Source of the DNA: UBA2279 sp034399355
GTDB taxonomy: Bacteria; Actinomycetota; Coriobacteriia; Anaerosomatales; Anaerosomataceae
Reading direction: 5' to 3'
DNA length: 64,000 nucleotides
NCBI GenBank assembly: GCA_034399355.1
Contig: JAXMMT010000027.1
Coordinates: forward strand, 34,834-98,833
Notes under the pieces: generated by a model
Seen by the model: the letters and a program-made list of their open reading frames with translations, nothing else
Database searches by the model: none
Told to the model about the DNA's origin: nothing
In this document: positions 46,293 to 55,003 of the stretch, piece by piece
Numbering within the stretch: position 1 is the stretch's first letter
Layout of the letters: every line of letters begins with the position of its first letter
Program-made: the position numbers and the translations under genes

Positions 46293-47129
46293 CTATCCAT
46301 TGAAGAGGGCGTCCAGGCAATGGACTCCTCTGGCGGAGAGTGCCCGCTTGCCGGTTTCATCCGAGGAGATAAGACCTTCGGCCTCAAGTGAGGCCAAGTC
46401 ACGATATGCGGTGGAAAGCCCAACACCGAGCTCCCTAGAGACGACCGTTGGGCCCACAGAGCCAAACTCCATAGTCAACGACAAGACCTGCTTCTGCCGA
46501 GTCGACAGAGAAAGGGCGCCTTCATCAACAGGAGACGAACTCGCCCCAGCGGCGCTCTCTTCCGGAGCGCTCACAGGTATCGTTCCTAGGGTGACGACGG
46601 TCCCGCGCTCGAGGTTGTCTTCGATAATGATCGTTCCGCCCGCGAAGCCAAGGCACTCCTTTGCCACAGGAAGGCCGGAGCCGACCCCTTTGATAATCCG
46701 CTTCATCTCGTCACTGGCGGTGGAGAATCCAGGCTGGAAAGCCCTGTCCTTGTCACCAATCCCTGGCCCTTGATCGGCGAAACGAATCGTGTTACCCCCA
46801 TCAAGCACCGACACAACGACCTCATCGAAGCGCGCGTGTATCAAGTTCTCCACAATCTCGCGTATGACAACGTACGGAAGAGCTCCCCCAGCATCGTGCG
46901 AGAGCTGGTATGTCCTAGAGGACAACACCTCGATCAGCGCACGCGGGTTCTCGCCAAAAACTTCTTCAACCCGAGGAGGAGCGGCAAGAGAGTCATAGAC
47001 CGCGATCCGGACGGGAGGGGCACCCATATCTGCGGTGCGGTTGACCGGGTGCGGCAGAGAGCCGTCCGCCACCGGTGGGCCAATAGGGCGCACCGGTGAG
47101 ACGGGAGTGTTCCCAAAAAAGGTCTTCAC
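46293..47129 (-). CDS. GHKL ATPase with C-terminal helix-turn-helix, upstream of dnaA
   Basis: I chose GTG 47129 after GAGAGGGGGGGGC; 278 residues. A proline-rich N-terminus precedes a GHKL fold: N-box REIVENLIH (about 91), G1 box [15 protein letters not shown] (about 120) and G2 box [16 protein letters not shown] (about 150). There is no HisKA domain or sensor. A winged-helix HTH follows at about 205-270 ([21 protein letters not shown]). The stop is 13 bp before dnaA on the same strand, so the two are likely co-transcribed. An ATP-dependent DNA-binding regulator of origin or dnaA is inferred; I do not know a characterised member. Confidence 0.8.
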   Translation of the reverse strand: MKTFFGNTPVSPVRPIGPPVADGSLPHPVNRTADMGAPPVRIAVYDSLAAPPRVEEVFGENPRALIEVLSSRTYQLSHDAGGALPYVVIREIVENLIHARFDEVVVSVLDGGNTIRFADQGPGIGDKDRAFQPGFSTASDEMKRIIKGVGSGLPVAKECLGFAGGTIIIEDNLERGTVVTLGTIPVSAPEESAAGASSSPVDEGALSLSTRQKQVLSLTMEFGSVGPTVVSRELGVGLSTAYRDLASLEAEGLISSDETGKRALSARGVHCLDALFNG

Positions 47130-47756
47130 GCCCCCCCCTCTCATTCACCAGCGCCGCACTTCCACAGAGTTATCAACAACAAACCCACAACTTCCAGTCG
47201 GACAACGCGCAGGTCGCGAGCGTATCCGCAACCCTCCCCTTGTACTCAAACCCTGTTCTGTGGAAGTGTGGCAACTGCGCTTTTCCATCTTATCCACAAG
47301 ACTTTCCACAACTGTGGATATCCTTTCACCCAACAACCCCACTCGTTTAATAAATGCGCTGGTGACAGCGATTCAAGGCTCTCCCGAGGCTTCCATGGGG
47401 CTTCTCGCGTTCCAAAGTTGTGGACAGAGGCGAACCTCTGCTGATCACAGCCGAAAAGCCTGTGGATAAACGAGTTGTTACACCGGCGCGCATCTACCGG
47501 GAGGGGTTCCTATGGGTGCCACACAGGGCTTTTTCAAGGTAACTTGGGGTCCCTGGGGGCCCCCGTGAGGTAGCGCTGATTTTAGCAAACGCCCCCCGAT
47601 TGGACAACGCGTGCGACAAGGTTATCCACAGGCTCCGCAAGAGCGAATCCTGGGTTTTCCACACTATCCACAGATTTTGGACTTTTTTTCAGCAAGACAA
47701 AGGAAGGAGACGGGAGATTGCCGAGCAGTCTACGGAAAGCGCCGCGGGGTACTTCG
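47130..47756. other. oriC-type intergenic region with DnaA-box cluster
   Basis: About 630 bp without genes, between the divergent leftward (dnaA) and rightward (rpmH) transcripts. Perfect DnaA boxes TTATCCACA occur at 47290-47298 (+), 47461-47469 (-) and 47622-47630 (+). TTTTCCACA is at 47655-47663. Near boxes are ATATCCACA at 47313-47321 (-), CTATCCACA at 47664-47672 and TTATCAACA at 47170-47178. A T-rich stretch (ACTTTTTTTC) lies near 47681-47690. The strand switch and box density mark the replication origin. Confidence 0.85.
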
Positions 47757-47786
47757 TTGACACCCATTCTCTAGCACGGCTATAAT
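47757..47786 (+). promoter_or_regulatory. near-consensus promoter of the rpmH operon
   Basis: TTGACA (47757-47762), an 18-base spacer and TATAAT (47781-47786) lie 50 bases before the rpmH start. Both hexamers are perfect sigma70-type matches. Confidence 0.9.
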
Positions 47787-47835
47787 CACCGGGCTTGGCG
47801 TCCGGGCGACGGACGTCACCGAACGGAGGAATACA

Positions 47836-47979
47836 GTGAAGAGGACATACCAGCCAAACAACCGGAAGCGTGCCAAGACGCACGGCTTCCGCAAGCGCAT
47901 GTCGACAAAAGCGGGCCGCGCAGTTATTGCCGCTCGTCGCCGCAAGGGCCGCAAAGTCCTATGCCCGAGCGCGGCATAG
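47836..47979 (+). CDS. rpmH: 50S ribosomal protein L34
   Basis: A 47-residue basic protein from GTG 47836, five bases after GGAGGA. It is the typical L34 sequence, opening [20 protein letters not shown] and continuing with [20 protein letters not shown]. Highly conserved next to oriC and upstream of rnpA. A short hairpin (GGCCTTCGGGCC) lies just after the stop. Confidence 0.97.
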   Translation: MKRTYQPNNRKRAKTHGFRKRMSTKAGRAVIAARRRKGRKVLCPSAA

Positions 47980-48018
47980 CGGCGAGCGGCCTTCGGGCCG
48001 GGACTTGTTGCAGTGCAC

Positions 48019-48354
48019 ATGCACACCATCACCGCACCCAGTGACGTCGACCGGCTCTTCCATGACGGTGCGCGAGCGGCCAGGCACACGCTTGTCGTAC
48101 TGAGCGCACCCACCCACGAATCACGCGACCCAAGCCGGGGCCGCGTGATTTTTGTCGCCGGGAAGAAACTTGGTGGAGCGATACTGCGGAACCGGTGCAA
48201 GAGAGTACTACGGGAAGCCTGTCGGCGCCTTGGTGGGCCGTGGGCCGGCTACGACGTGGCGCTGATCGCCCGAAATATCACAGCGACAGCAGATACTCGT
48301 AGGCTCGATGATGATTTGGGCGCAGCCCTTAGACAGCTCGGAGTCATCCCGTGA
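48019..48354 (+). CDS. rnpA: ribonuclease P protein component
   Basis: ATG 48019 ([17 protein letters not shown]) fits the usual N-terminus; GTG 48013 is two codons upstream. The 111-residue basic protein has the signature [20 protein letters not shown], where RNR and the downstream Arg bind the P RNA. It matures tRNA 5' ends. It overlaps yidD by four bases. Confidence 0.93.
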   Translation: MHTITAPSDVDRLFHDGARAARHTLVVLSAPTHESRDPSRGRVIFVAGKKLGGAILRNRCKRVLREACRRLGGPWAGYDVALIARNITATADTRRLDDDLGAALRQLGVIP

Positions 48355-48569
48355 GGTGGGTTCGCGCGCTCGCCGTCTTCCCCATCAAGGTCTATCAGCG
48401 ACTCATTTCGCCACTAGCGCCATCTACGTGCCGGTTCCAGCCGACCTGCTCGGCATACGCCGTGGCAGCGATAGATCGGTACGGCGTCTTCCAGGGAGGG
48501 TGGCTTGCGCTGAAGCGAATAGGTCGCTGCCACCCGTGGAATCCCGGCGGGCACGACCCCGTGCCATAG
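48351..48569 (+). CDS. yidD: membrane protein insertion efficiency factor YidD
   Basis: The 72-residue protein begins at GTG 48351 (GTGA overlap with the rnpA stop). [36 protein letters not shown] and [14 protein letters not shown] match the YidD family, with three conserved Cys. It assists YidC-dependent insertion of membrane proteins and lies, as usual, between rnpA and yidC. Confidence 0.95.
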   Translation: MRWVRALAVFPIKVYQRLISPLAPSTCRFQPTCSAYAVAAIDRYGVFQGGWLALKRIGRCHPWNPGGHDPVP

Positions 48570-48696
48570 CGCGAGTTGCGCGCGGCGCATATCATACAGA
48601 GAAATGAGAACGACACGGCGACCCCCGGTGTGGCCCCCGGAGTGGATTCCAGAGCTGGGATCCTGGCGCCGCGCCTAGAAGGAGGTAGTTCGCAGA

Positions 48697-49425
48697 GTGC
48701 TTGAGCCTATCGAGAGATTCCTGTTTGAGATACTCCAGTACTTCTATGGTTGGGTTGGCGACTACGGGGCGGCCATCATCCTGCTCACGATTGCCATACG
48801 CTTGGTCCTCTTCCCCCTCACGCAGAAGCAGACGAAGTCGACGTATGAACTTCAGCGTATCCAGCCCAAGATCAAAGCGCTACAAGCAAAGCACAAGGGC
48901 AACAAGGAGAAGCTGCAGGAAGAAACTTTGAAGTTCTACCAGGAGAACAAGGTCAACCCGCTCGGCGGCTGTCTCCCACTGCTGCTCCAAATGCCTATCT
49001 TCTTCTCGTTGTTCCGAATGCTGGGGTCAGTGACCAAAGACAAGAAGCTCATCCCAGGTCTTCTTTTGGCCTACATCGCGTCGCTGTCCGCAGCTGAGGC
49101 CGAAGCGGCTCGCAGATTCTGGATAATTCTGCCAGATATTACCAAGGCTCCCAAGGATGTATTTGCCACAGACGGTCTTATGGCGGCCCTCCCGTACATT
49201 ATCTTCGTCGCCCTCTTCGGTCTCAGTATCGTTGTTCCACAGCTCATCCAGCCTGGCGAACGTCAGCAGAAGATGATCGGCATCTACATGGGTGTCTTGA
49301 TGCTCTGGTTTGGCTGGATTACACCCGCCGGCGTCTTGATCTACTGGGTCACGCAGTCAGTCCTGGCAGTCGTCCAGCAACTCATGACAATGCGTTACTA
49401 CAAGACGCACGAATCCGAGGCCTAA
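48697..49425 (+). CDS. yidC: membrane protein insertase YidC/Oxa1
   Basis: The 242-residue protein starts at GTG 48697 with AAGGAGG upstream (a long 11-base spacer). It is the short Gram-positive form without the large periplasmic domain. The family stretch GAAIILLTIAIRLVLFPLTQKQ at the first helix carries the conserved Arg, and NPLGGCLPLLLQMPIFFSLF follows. Five helices are visible. It inserts membrane proteins with or without SecYEG. Confidence 0.94.
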   Translation: MLEPIERFLFEILQYFYGWVGDYGAAIILLTIAIRLVLFPLTQKQTKSTYELQRIQPKIKALQAKHKGNKEKLQEETLKFYQENKVNPLGGCLPLLLQMPIFFSLFRMLGSVTKDKKLIPGLLLAYIASLSAAEAEAARRFWIILPDITKAPKDVFATDGLMAALPYIIFVALFGLSIVVPQLIQPGERQQKMIGIYMGVLMLWFGWITPAGVLIYWVTQSVLAVVQQLMTMRYYKTHESEA

Positions 49426-49428
49426 CCC

Positions 49429-49454
49429 CGGGCGCCGCGTCGTCGGGGCGCCCG
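49429..49454 (+). other. GC-rich hairpin between yidC and jag
   Basis: Arms CGGGCGCC (49429-49436) and GGCGCCCG (49447-49454). It lacks a T-run and precedes the jag ribosome site by about ten bases; it may protect or attenuate the transcript. Confidence 0.35.
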
Positions 49455-49476
49455 TTCTCAGCAAGGAGACATCCAG

Positions 49477-50211
49477 ATGATCAAGAGAACCGAGACAGAG
49501 GGGCCTTCCGTTGCGGAGGCGCTGGACGCAGCGCTTGAGGAGATGGGTGTCCAGCAGGACATGGTGGAGTATGAGGTTCTTGCTGAGCCCGGGAGACGCA
49601 TGTTCGGAATAAAGTCCGACAAAGCTGCCCGTGTCGCAGTTTGGCTCAAGCCGGAGGCCGAGAGATCTCTTGAGACAATCGAGGCCGAGGAACCGGAAGA
49701 TGAGGCACGCCCCACTGAGTGGGTCGAAAAAGAGCCGGAAGAGTTTACGGACGAAGAACTTGATGCCATTGCGGACACCGCGGTCAAGGTCGTGAATGAC
49801 GTAGTGCGTTGCTATGGCCTTGAGCCCAGCGTGGAAGAGTATGAAGGCGATGAGGGGGAGATTATCCTCGACATCGTCGGCGACGACCTTGGCATTCTTA
49901 TCGGCCGCCACGGCAAAACACTCGACGCGCTACAGGTTATCGTCTCGGCGATCACCAACCGCCGAATCGAGCGCAGACACCCCGTGTTGGTCGATGTGTC
50001 GGGCTATAGGCACCGCCGCCGGATGAAGGTGGAGGAGATTGCTCGGCGCGCCGCAGAGCGCGCCTCTCGGCAAAGTCGTCCGGTGGAACTTCGGCCCATG
50101 ACCAGCTTCGAGCGTAAAGTTGTGCATATGGCGCTGCGCGATGACCGCAGGGTAAGCACGGCAAGCGATGGCGTGGAGCCATTCCGCCACGTGGTCGTGT
50201 CGCCGCAGTAG
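49477..50211 (+). CDS. jag: RNA-binding protein Jag/KhpB
   Basis: The 244-residue protein starts at ATG 49477 after AAGGAG. The Jag-N domain (1-55, with EVLAEPGRRMFGIK), an acidic linker (65-100), a KH domain (about 110-185, GILIGRHGKTLDALQ) and an R3H domain (about 185-235, RPMTSFERKVVHMAL) are in the standard order. It is an RNA chaperone linked to cell division and wall synthesis and sits next to yidC as usual. Confidence 0.95.
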   Translation: MIKRTETEGPSVAEALDAALEEMGVQQDMVEYEVLAEPGRRMFGIKSDKAARVAVWLKPEAERSLETIEAEEPEDEARPTEWVEKEPEEFTDEELDAIADTAVKVVNDVVRCYGLEPSVEEYEGDEGEIILDIVGDDLGILIGRHGKTLDALQVIVSAITNRRIERRHPVLVDVSGYRHRRRMKVEEIARRAAERASRQSRPVELRPMTSFERKVVHMALRDDRRVSTASDGVEPFRHVVVSPQ

Positions 50212-50230
50212 CGCCTAGCACGTCAGCAGG

Positions 50231-50254
50231 AAAGGGGCCCTTAGGCCCCTTTTT
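50231..50254 (+). terminator. rho-independent terminator after jag
   Basis: AAAGGGGCC, loop CTTA, GGCCCCTTTTT: a seven- to nine-base stem with a T-run, 19 bases after the jag stop. It ends the rpmH-jag transcript. Confidence 0.92.
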
Positions 50255-50710
50255 GCTTCCCCAGGTCTTACGTTGCGACCCCCGTGCAAGTATCGAGCAA
50301 CTTACGCACCGTCGACTGGGTGATGCAAGTAAATGGCGCGGAGCCGAAACCCAATCCCGGAAATGTGACGAGGTTCCAATCGGGAAGCCCCACAACGCCA
50401 AGGCGAGCGCTGAATACCCACCAGAGCGCTTCTGTGCCGCGTCGCAACAGCTCGGTTTATGAATGGGAGGCTAAACCGCTAGCGCGAGAAGTCTAGTTCC
50501 GCGCACAAGGTGACCCAGGTGGGCGGACCGTGGACTTCAGTCAAAGATCGTGGCGGATGGGGTAAGGTGCGTTTCCCGCGAAACAGAGAATACGAGAATC
50601 GAAACGAAGTCACGCGATACAGTGCCAAAGGAAGGGTGGTCGGTGAAAGCGGCCTTCGGAGCATCGTGGGGAGTAGAATGGCTTGCTCTTTCGCCACGGC
50701 AGCGGGAGAA
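50255..50710. other. gene-free stretch between jag and parS sites
   Basis: About 455 bp. A 70-codon frame (50284-50496) lacks a ribosome site and any motif I recognise. From 50570 on, parS-like words occur: CGTTTCCCGCGAAACA at about 50573-50588 differs from the parS core at few positions. The rest shows no clear gene or RNA signature. Confidence 0.5.
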
Positions 50711-50726
50711 TGTTTCACGTGAAACA
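50711..50726. promoter_or_regulatory. parS site 1
   Basis: TGTTTCACGTGAAACA, a perfect 16-bp palindrome identical to the bacterial parS consensus bound by ParB. It lies just upstream of rsmG-parA-parB. Confidence 0.97.
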
Positions 50727-50737
50727 ATGCAGGGCGA

Positions 50738-50753
50738 TGTTTCACGTGAAACA
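50738..50753. promoter_or_regulatory. parS site 2
   Basis: A second perfect TGTTTCACGTGAAACA, 27 bp after the first (centre to centre), about 2.5 helical turns. Confidence 0.97.
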
Positions 50754-50776
50754 TTCGGCAATTGGAGCCGCGACAG

Positions 50777-51508
50777 GTGTCTGAGATCGACCACGAAACC
50801 ATAATCGACCGGGGGCTGCTGAGTCGCAGGCTCCTGGAAATTAACGTTGTCGCAAATGACGCGCAAATAGAGTGTTTGGCGGTGCACGCTGAGGCGGTCC
50901 TGGAGCGCAACAAGAACCTGAATCTCACGCGAATCACGGAGCCAACCCAGGTCATCCGCCTCCATATTGCTGATTCGGCGACTGCTCTTGAATTCATAGA
51001 CGCCTCTCCCCCGGGCGGAGTCGCCGACCTGGGTTCGGGCGCAGGCTTCCCCGGTGTGCCAGTTGCGATTCTTCGAGACAGGCCAGTGACCCTCGTCGAA
51101 TCAGTCAGGAAGAAGGCCTCCTTCTTGCGTGAGCTGTGTGAGATGTTGGGCTTGGACATGCGGGTTGCGGGTTGTCGGACGGAAGAGCTGACACTTGAAG
51201 AACGCGAGAGGTTTGCGGTAGTGACCGCGAGGGCGCTGTGCAGTTTGCCGTCACTGGTCGAACTGGCAGCGCCTCTTCTTACTATCAATGGTGTTCTCGT
51301 GGCGCTGAAGGGCTCCCCCACTAAGGAAGAGATTCGTTCTGGAGAAATAGCGGCGAAGCTTTGTGGTTTCGATCCAGAAGAAGTAGCGCGGTTCGTTCTG
51401 CCGGGTGGCGCCGAGGAGCGAACAATATTCACCTATCGATTGAACCGAAAACCCCAGGTCAGGCTTCCACGTCGACCGGGCATGGCGCAGAGGCATCCTC
51501 TTGCCTGA
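50777..51508 (+). CDS. rsmG: 16S rRNA (guanine-527-N7)-methyltransferase
   Basis: I chose GTG 50777 with TTGGAG nine bases upstream; TTG 50762 is also in frame. The 243-residue protein has NLNLTRITEPTQVIRLHIADS, the SAM motif VADLGSGAGFPGVPVAI and TARALCSLPSLVELAAPLL. It methylates G527 of 16S rRNA. Directly upstream of parA, as is common near origins. Confidence 0.95.
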   Translation: MSEIDHETIIDRGLLSRRLLEINVVANDAQIECLAVHAEAVLERNKNLNLTRITEPTQVIRLHIADSATALEFIDASPPGGVADLGSGAGFPGVPVAILRDRPVTLVESVRKKASFLRELCEMLGLDMRVAGCRTEELTLEERERFAVVTARALCSLPSLVELAAPLLTINGVLVALKGSPTKEEIRSGEIAAKLCGFDPEEVARFVLPGGAEERTIFTYRLNRKPQVRLPRRPGMAQRHPLA

Positions 51509-51572
51509 CGCCCGCTTCCGCTGAACCGGATTGTTGCCTATACTGGCATAGATGCAGGCATATTGAGGAGGA

Positions 51573-52367
51573 GTGGTGGACGAGGGTCAGGAACCCGGAG
51601 GCAATGGGACGAGGGTCTTCGCTATCGTGAACCAGAAGGGCGGGGTGGGGAAGAGCACCACCGCAGTGAATCTGGCAGCTGGGCTGGGGGAACAGGGCGC
51701 CCGCGTACTGCTCGTCGACCTTGACCCCCAAGGAAACGCTACATCTGGCTATGGGATGGACAAGAACCAGCGCCAGGCGTGCATCTATAATGCTCTGCTA
51801 GGAGACACGCCCATCGAAGAGCTGATCGAACCGGTCGCAGTCGAACACGTGTTCGTTATACCGGCAACGATTCAGCTTGCTGGGGCCGAGATTGAGCTTG
51901 TACCAACGTTCAATCGCGAGAGTAGGCTTAAGAACGTCCTGGCACCGGTCATCGGTGATTTCGACTATGTGATTATCGACAGCCCGCCCTCTCTGGGATT
52001 GCTCACGGTGAACGCACTAACTGCGGCGCAGGGCGTGGTTATCCCGGTCCAATGCGAGTACTACGCGCTTGAGGGGCTATCGAAGCTGCTCGAAAGCATC
52101 CGCCTGGTCAAGACTCATCTGAATGAATCCTTGGAGATCTTCGGAGTGCTCATGACGATGTACGACGCTCGAACGCGTCTATCTGCCCAGGTTGTCGCGG
52201 AGGTCAGGGACTTCTTCGCCGAGAAGGTGTTCGACACAATCATCCCGAGGAGCATACGTCTATCTGAGGCTCCCGGCTTCGGGCAGCCCGTGACAATATA
52301 CGATCGGTCGGGACGGGGCGCAGAAGCGTACCGCAGTCTAGCGAAGGAAGTGATTGGCCGTGTCTAA
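51573..52367 (+). CDS. parA: chromosome partitioning ATPase ParA/Soj
   Basis: The 264-residue protein starts at GTG 51573 within a GAGGAGGAG ribosome site region. The deviant Walker A AIVNQKGGVGKSTTAVNLA (about 16-34) and Walker B DYVIIDSPPSLGLLTVNAL are clear. It moves ParB-parS complexes during origin segregation. It overlaps parB by eight bases. Confidence 0.97.
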   Translation: MVDEGQEPGGNGTRVFAIVNQKGGVGKSTTAVNLAAGLGEQGARVLLVDLDPQGNATSGYGMDKNQRQACIYNALLGDTPIEELIEPVAVEHVFVIPATIQLAGAEIELVPTFNRESRLKNVLAPVIGDFDYVIIDSPPSLGLLTVNALTAAQGVVIPVQCEYYALEGLSKLLESIRLVKTHLNESLEIFGVLMTMYDARTRLSAQVVAEVRDFFAEKVFDTIIPRSIRLSEAPGFGQPVTIYDRSGRGAEAYRSLAKEVIGRV

Positions 52368-53235
52368 GCGAGGACTGGGGAAGGGCCTGTCCGCTTTGAT
52401 TCCCGGTGCGGGCCAAGAGGTCGGCGGCGGCGAACTCCATGAGCTTCCAATCGGCATGGTCACGCCTAATCCAGGCCAACCACGGACAACCATGGACGAA
52501 GAGCAGATATCTGAGCTGAGCGACTCGGTCAAGAAGGTTGGCATTCTCCAGCCGATTATCGTGCGGCCGCTGGGTGATGGCTATCAGATCATCGCAGGTG
52601 AAAGGAGATGGAGGGCTGCCAAAGCTGCAGGCCTCGAGAGGGTCCCCGTGCGTATCATGGTTTCCTCGGAGACTGAGGCGCTGGCAATCGCGCTGATAGA
52701 GAACCTGCAGCGCCAGGATTTGAACGCAATCGAAGAGGCCCGAGGCTACAGGAAGTTATTGACAGAATATGGCATGACGCAGGCAGAGCTTGCCGACAGG
52801 GTTTCGAAGTCTCGGTCCGCGGTAACGAACACGCTCCGTCTCCTAGACCTACCGGAGGAAGTGCAAGAGCTCTGCTACGGGGGGAAGCTGAGTCCCAGCC
52901 ACGCCCGCGCGATTCTTGCCGTCCCGGATGAGGCGCTGCGCATCAGGCTCGCCTTGAAGCTCGTTGACGAAGGTCTTTCCGTGCGCGAGGCGGAGAATCT
53001 CGCTCGCCTCTACGCAGCGGGGCAGACTGCCGACAGGTTGCCGCGACCGGTGACTCCCAAGTCGTATAAAGTCGTCGCGCGCAAACTGCGGCGCCTACTG
53101 GACACCACGGTTCGCGTTCGGCTGACCGCAAAGAAGGGGAAGATCGAGATCGATTTCCACAGCGAGCAAGAACTCGAGCGCATATTCCGGCTGCTCACAG
53201 AGGGAGAAGTGATATCAGGGAGGGCTGACGCATGA
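52360..53235 (+). CDS. parB: chromosome partitioning protein ParB/Spo0J
   Basis: GTG 52360 inside the last codons of parA gives VSKRGLGKGLSALIPG, the usual ParB start. The CTPase domain has GILQPIIVRPLGDGYQIIAG with ERRWRAAKAAG and ENLQRQDLNAIEEARGY. The HTH domain has MTQAELADRVSKSRSAVTNTL, and a dimerisation domain ends the 291-residue protein. It binds the two parS sites 1.6 kb upstream. Confidence 0.97.
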   Translation: MSKRGLGKGLSALIPGAGQEVGGGELHELPIGMVTPNPGQPRTTMDEEQISELSDSVKKVGILQPIIVRPLGDGYQIIAGERRWRAAKAAGLERVPVRIMVSSETEALAIALIENLQRQDLNAIEEARGYRKLLTEYGMTQAELADRVSKSRSAVTNTLRLLDLPEEVQELCYGGKLSPSHARAILAVPDEALRIRLALKLVDEGLSVREAENLARLYAAGQTADRLPRPVTPKSYKVVARKLRRLLDTTVRVRLTAKKGKIEIDFHSEQELERIFRLLTEGEVISGRADA

Positions 53236-53534
53236 GGACTCGGCGTCTGGAATATTTTGCCATTGGAGTAATCGTTGGGGCCGTAGCTGGGGCCATAGCC
53301 GGTCTCCTGTTCGCACCCGAGAGCGGTGCTCGTACGCGGCGGAAACTTGCCAATGAAGCGCTACGGGTGGCCGATGTGGCGCGTACGATTGCCGAGCGCG
53401 CCGAGCACACAGCCGAACTCGTTGGTGAGCGCGTCGACCACTACCTCGGTCGCGATGAGCAAGTCGCATGGCGTAAAGTCCGCGAGATTCGCGAGGGAGT
53501 CCAACGCTACTCCCGCACGGTGATGTCTTCGTGA
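53232..53534 (+). CDS. YtxH-domain small membrane protein
   Basis: The 100-residue protein starts at ATG 53232, overlapping the parB stop. One membrane helix (FAIGVIVGAVAGAIAGLLFAP, about residues 9-29) is followed by PESGARTRRKLA and an amphipathic helical tail, the YtxH/gas-vesicle-like pattern. Function unknown; family members are stress-linked. Confidence 0.8.
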   Translation: MRTRRLEYFAIGVIVGAVAGAIAGLLFAPESGARTRRKLANEALRVADVARTIAERAEHTAELVGERVDHYLGRDEQVAWRKVREIREGVQRYSRTVMSS

Positions 53535-53578
53535 TGTCAGACCGGGGCGATACGATTCCTCTGTGATAAGGGGGATTT

Positions 53579-53983
53579 GTGAGTCTACACATCGTCACAG
53601 GGGCTGCCAACACGGGGAAGACCGGGGTGATTCACGGGGCTGTTCGCGCGGCATCGAGTCGGCGTGGGACAGCCGTCCTCCTCCTTCCCGCAGTTCCCGA
53701 CGTCCGCCGCGCTCAGAAGGAGCTTTCTGCCGACTGCGCCCTCGGTCTTTCGGTAAGCGGGTTCGACTCGTTCCTAGACACGCTGTGGGCGCGGCTTTGC
53801 GATGGGCGATCCATCGTGGGCCGCACACAGAGACTGCTTCTCATCGAGAAAGCCGTAGCGGCAAGCAATCTGTCCCTGCTTGGCGAGTCCTCGCGTCGCC
53901 CCGGCTTCATGAGGCTGACCGAGAGTCTCGTTGTGCGAAGAGTGTGCGGTTTTCGGGATCCTACGCCCGGTCATTTCGCGTGA
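53579..53983 (+). pseudogene. truncated AddB-like nuclease/helicase N-terminus
   Basis: A 134-codon frame from GTG 53579 begins SLHIVTGAANTGKTGVIHG, the Walker A-like start typical of AddB/RexB-type PD-(D/E)XK exonuclease subunits. LLLPAVPDVRRAQKEL and GLSVSGFDSFLDTLW follow, as in the family. AddB proteins have about 1,000 residues; here the frame stops at 134, overlapping the end of rlmN by 13 bp. No later AddB parts or addA follow, so this is a remnant left by a deletion or rearrangement. Confidence 0.65.
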
Positions 53984-55002
53984 CGCTGGCTGAGCTGTCC
54001 ACACGCTGCGTCGATGTCTACCCCACGTTCGCTGCGCACGGATGTCTCGATACCCGAGGTCTCAAGACGACGTGCGAACTCACGCACGCGGCGGTCGGCG
54101 GGCTTCTGGGCGCCGGTTCCGGACACGGGATTCACTGGGATGAGGTTCACATGGCACAGGAGGCCTCGCCCGAAGCTCACGAGCGCCTCGAGCTCCCGAT
54201 CGCCGTCATTGACGTTCTCGATGAGTGCATACTCGAGTGTGACTCGTCGGCCGGACGCCTCGGTGTAGGAGCGCAGCGCTTCGCGCAGCTTGAGCAGTGT
54301 GAAGCCGCGCACCCCGGGCATGAGCCGGTCTCGCGTCTGTTGTACAGCCGAGTGCAGTGATACCGCGAGCGTGAACTGCTCGGGTTCGTTGGAGAAGCGG
54401 CGGATTCCTGGCAGCAGCCCGCACGTGGAAACCGTGATATGGCGTGCGCCGATGCCGAGGCCGTCGGGGGAGTTCATGATGCGTAGCGCCTCAAGGGTCG
54501 CATCGTAGTTCGCGAAAGGCTCGCCCTGACCCATCGCCACAACGTTGGTGACGCGCTCGCCGAAGTCTTCTCCCACGAGCCTCACCTGGTCCACCATCTC
54601 GCCGAGCGTGAGATCACGCACGAGACCACCCGTGCCCGTAGCGCAGAAGCTGCACCCCATGGCACAGCCGGCTTGCGTGGAGAAGCACACCGTCAGGCGG
54701 CCGTCGGCCGGAATCCCGACGCTCTCGACCGTGACACCGTCAGAGAGGCGCCACAGGTACTTGCGCGTACCGTCCACCGAGACCTGCTGGTCCGTCAGGG
54801 AGGGCGTGCCGAGCACAAAACGCGAGGCGAGCTCGCCGCGGAGTTCGGAGGGCTGGTCAGTCATCTCCTCGAAGGAGCTGACACCCCTCGCGTAGAGCCA
54901 GCGGACGAGCTGCCGCATGCGGTATGACGACTGCCCCATCTCCGCCAGGGCAGTCGTCATACCGGCGCGATCGAGCGCCTTGATGTCGGGACGTTCGTCC
55001 AA
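53971..55002 (-). CDS. rlmN: 23S rRNA (adenine-2503-C2)-methyltransferase RlmN
   Basis: I chose TTG 55002 (GAGGA upstream); the longer frame runs back through the rubrerythrin gene. 343 residues. The radical SAM motif is CAMGCSFCATG, preceded by VCFSTQAGCAMG. AMGQGEPFANYDATLEAL, STCGLLPGI and the C-terminal ETSVRSERGVDIDAACGQL with the second catalytic Cys are all present. It methylates A2503 of 23S rRNA and some tRNAs. Confidence 0.95.
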   Translation of the reverse strand: MDERPDIKALDRAGMTTALAEMGQSSYRMRQLVRWLYARGVSSFEEMTDQPSELRGELASRFVLGTPSLTDQQVSVDGTRKYLWRLSDGVTVESVGIPADGRLTVCFSTQAGCAMGCSFCATGTGGLVRDLTLGEMVDQVRLVGEDFGERVTNVVAMGQGEPFANYDATLEALRIMNSPDGLGIGARHITVSTCGLLPGIRRFSNEPEQFTLAVSLHSAVQQTRDRLMPGVRGFTLLKLREALRSYTEASGRRVTLEYALIENVNDGDRELEALVSFGRGLLCHVNLIPVNPVSGTGAQKPADRRVREFARRLETSGIETSVRSERGVDIDAACGQLSQRHAK

Positions 55003-55003
55003 G

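Noticed and set aside
50284..50496. 70-codon frame after the jag terminator
   Set aside because: No ribosome site, no motif, and irregular codon use; treated as intergenic.
50537..50965. minus-strand frame with repeated VSRET words
   Set aside because: The repeated residues are translations of the parS palindromes, not a protein repeat.
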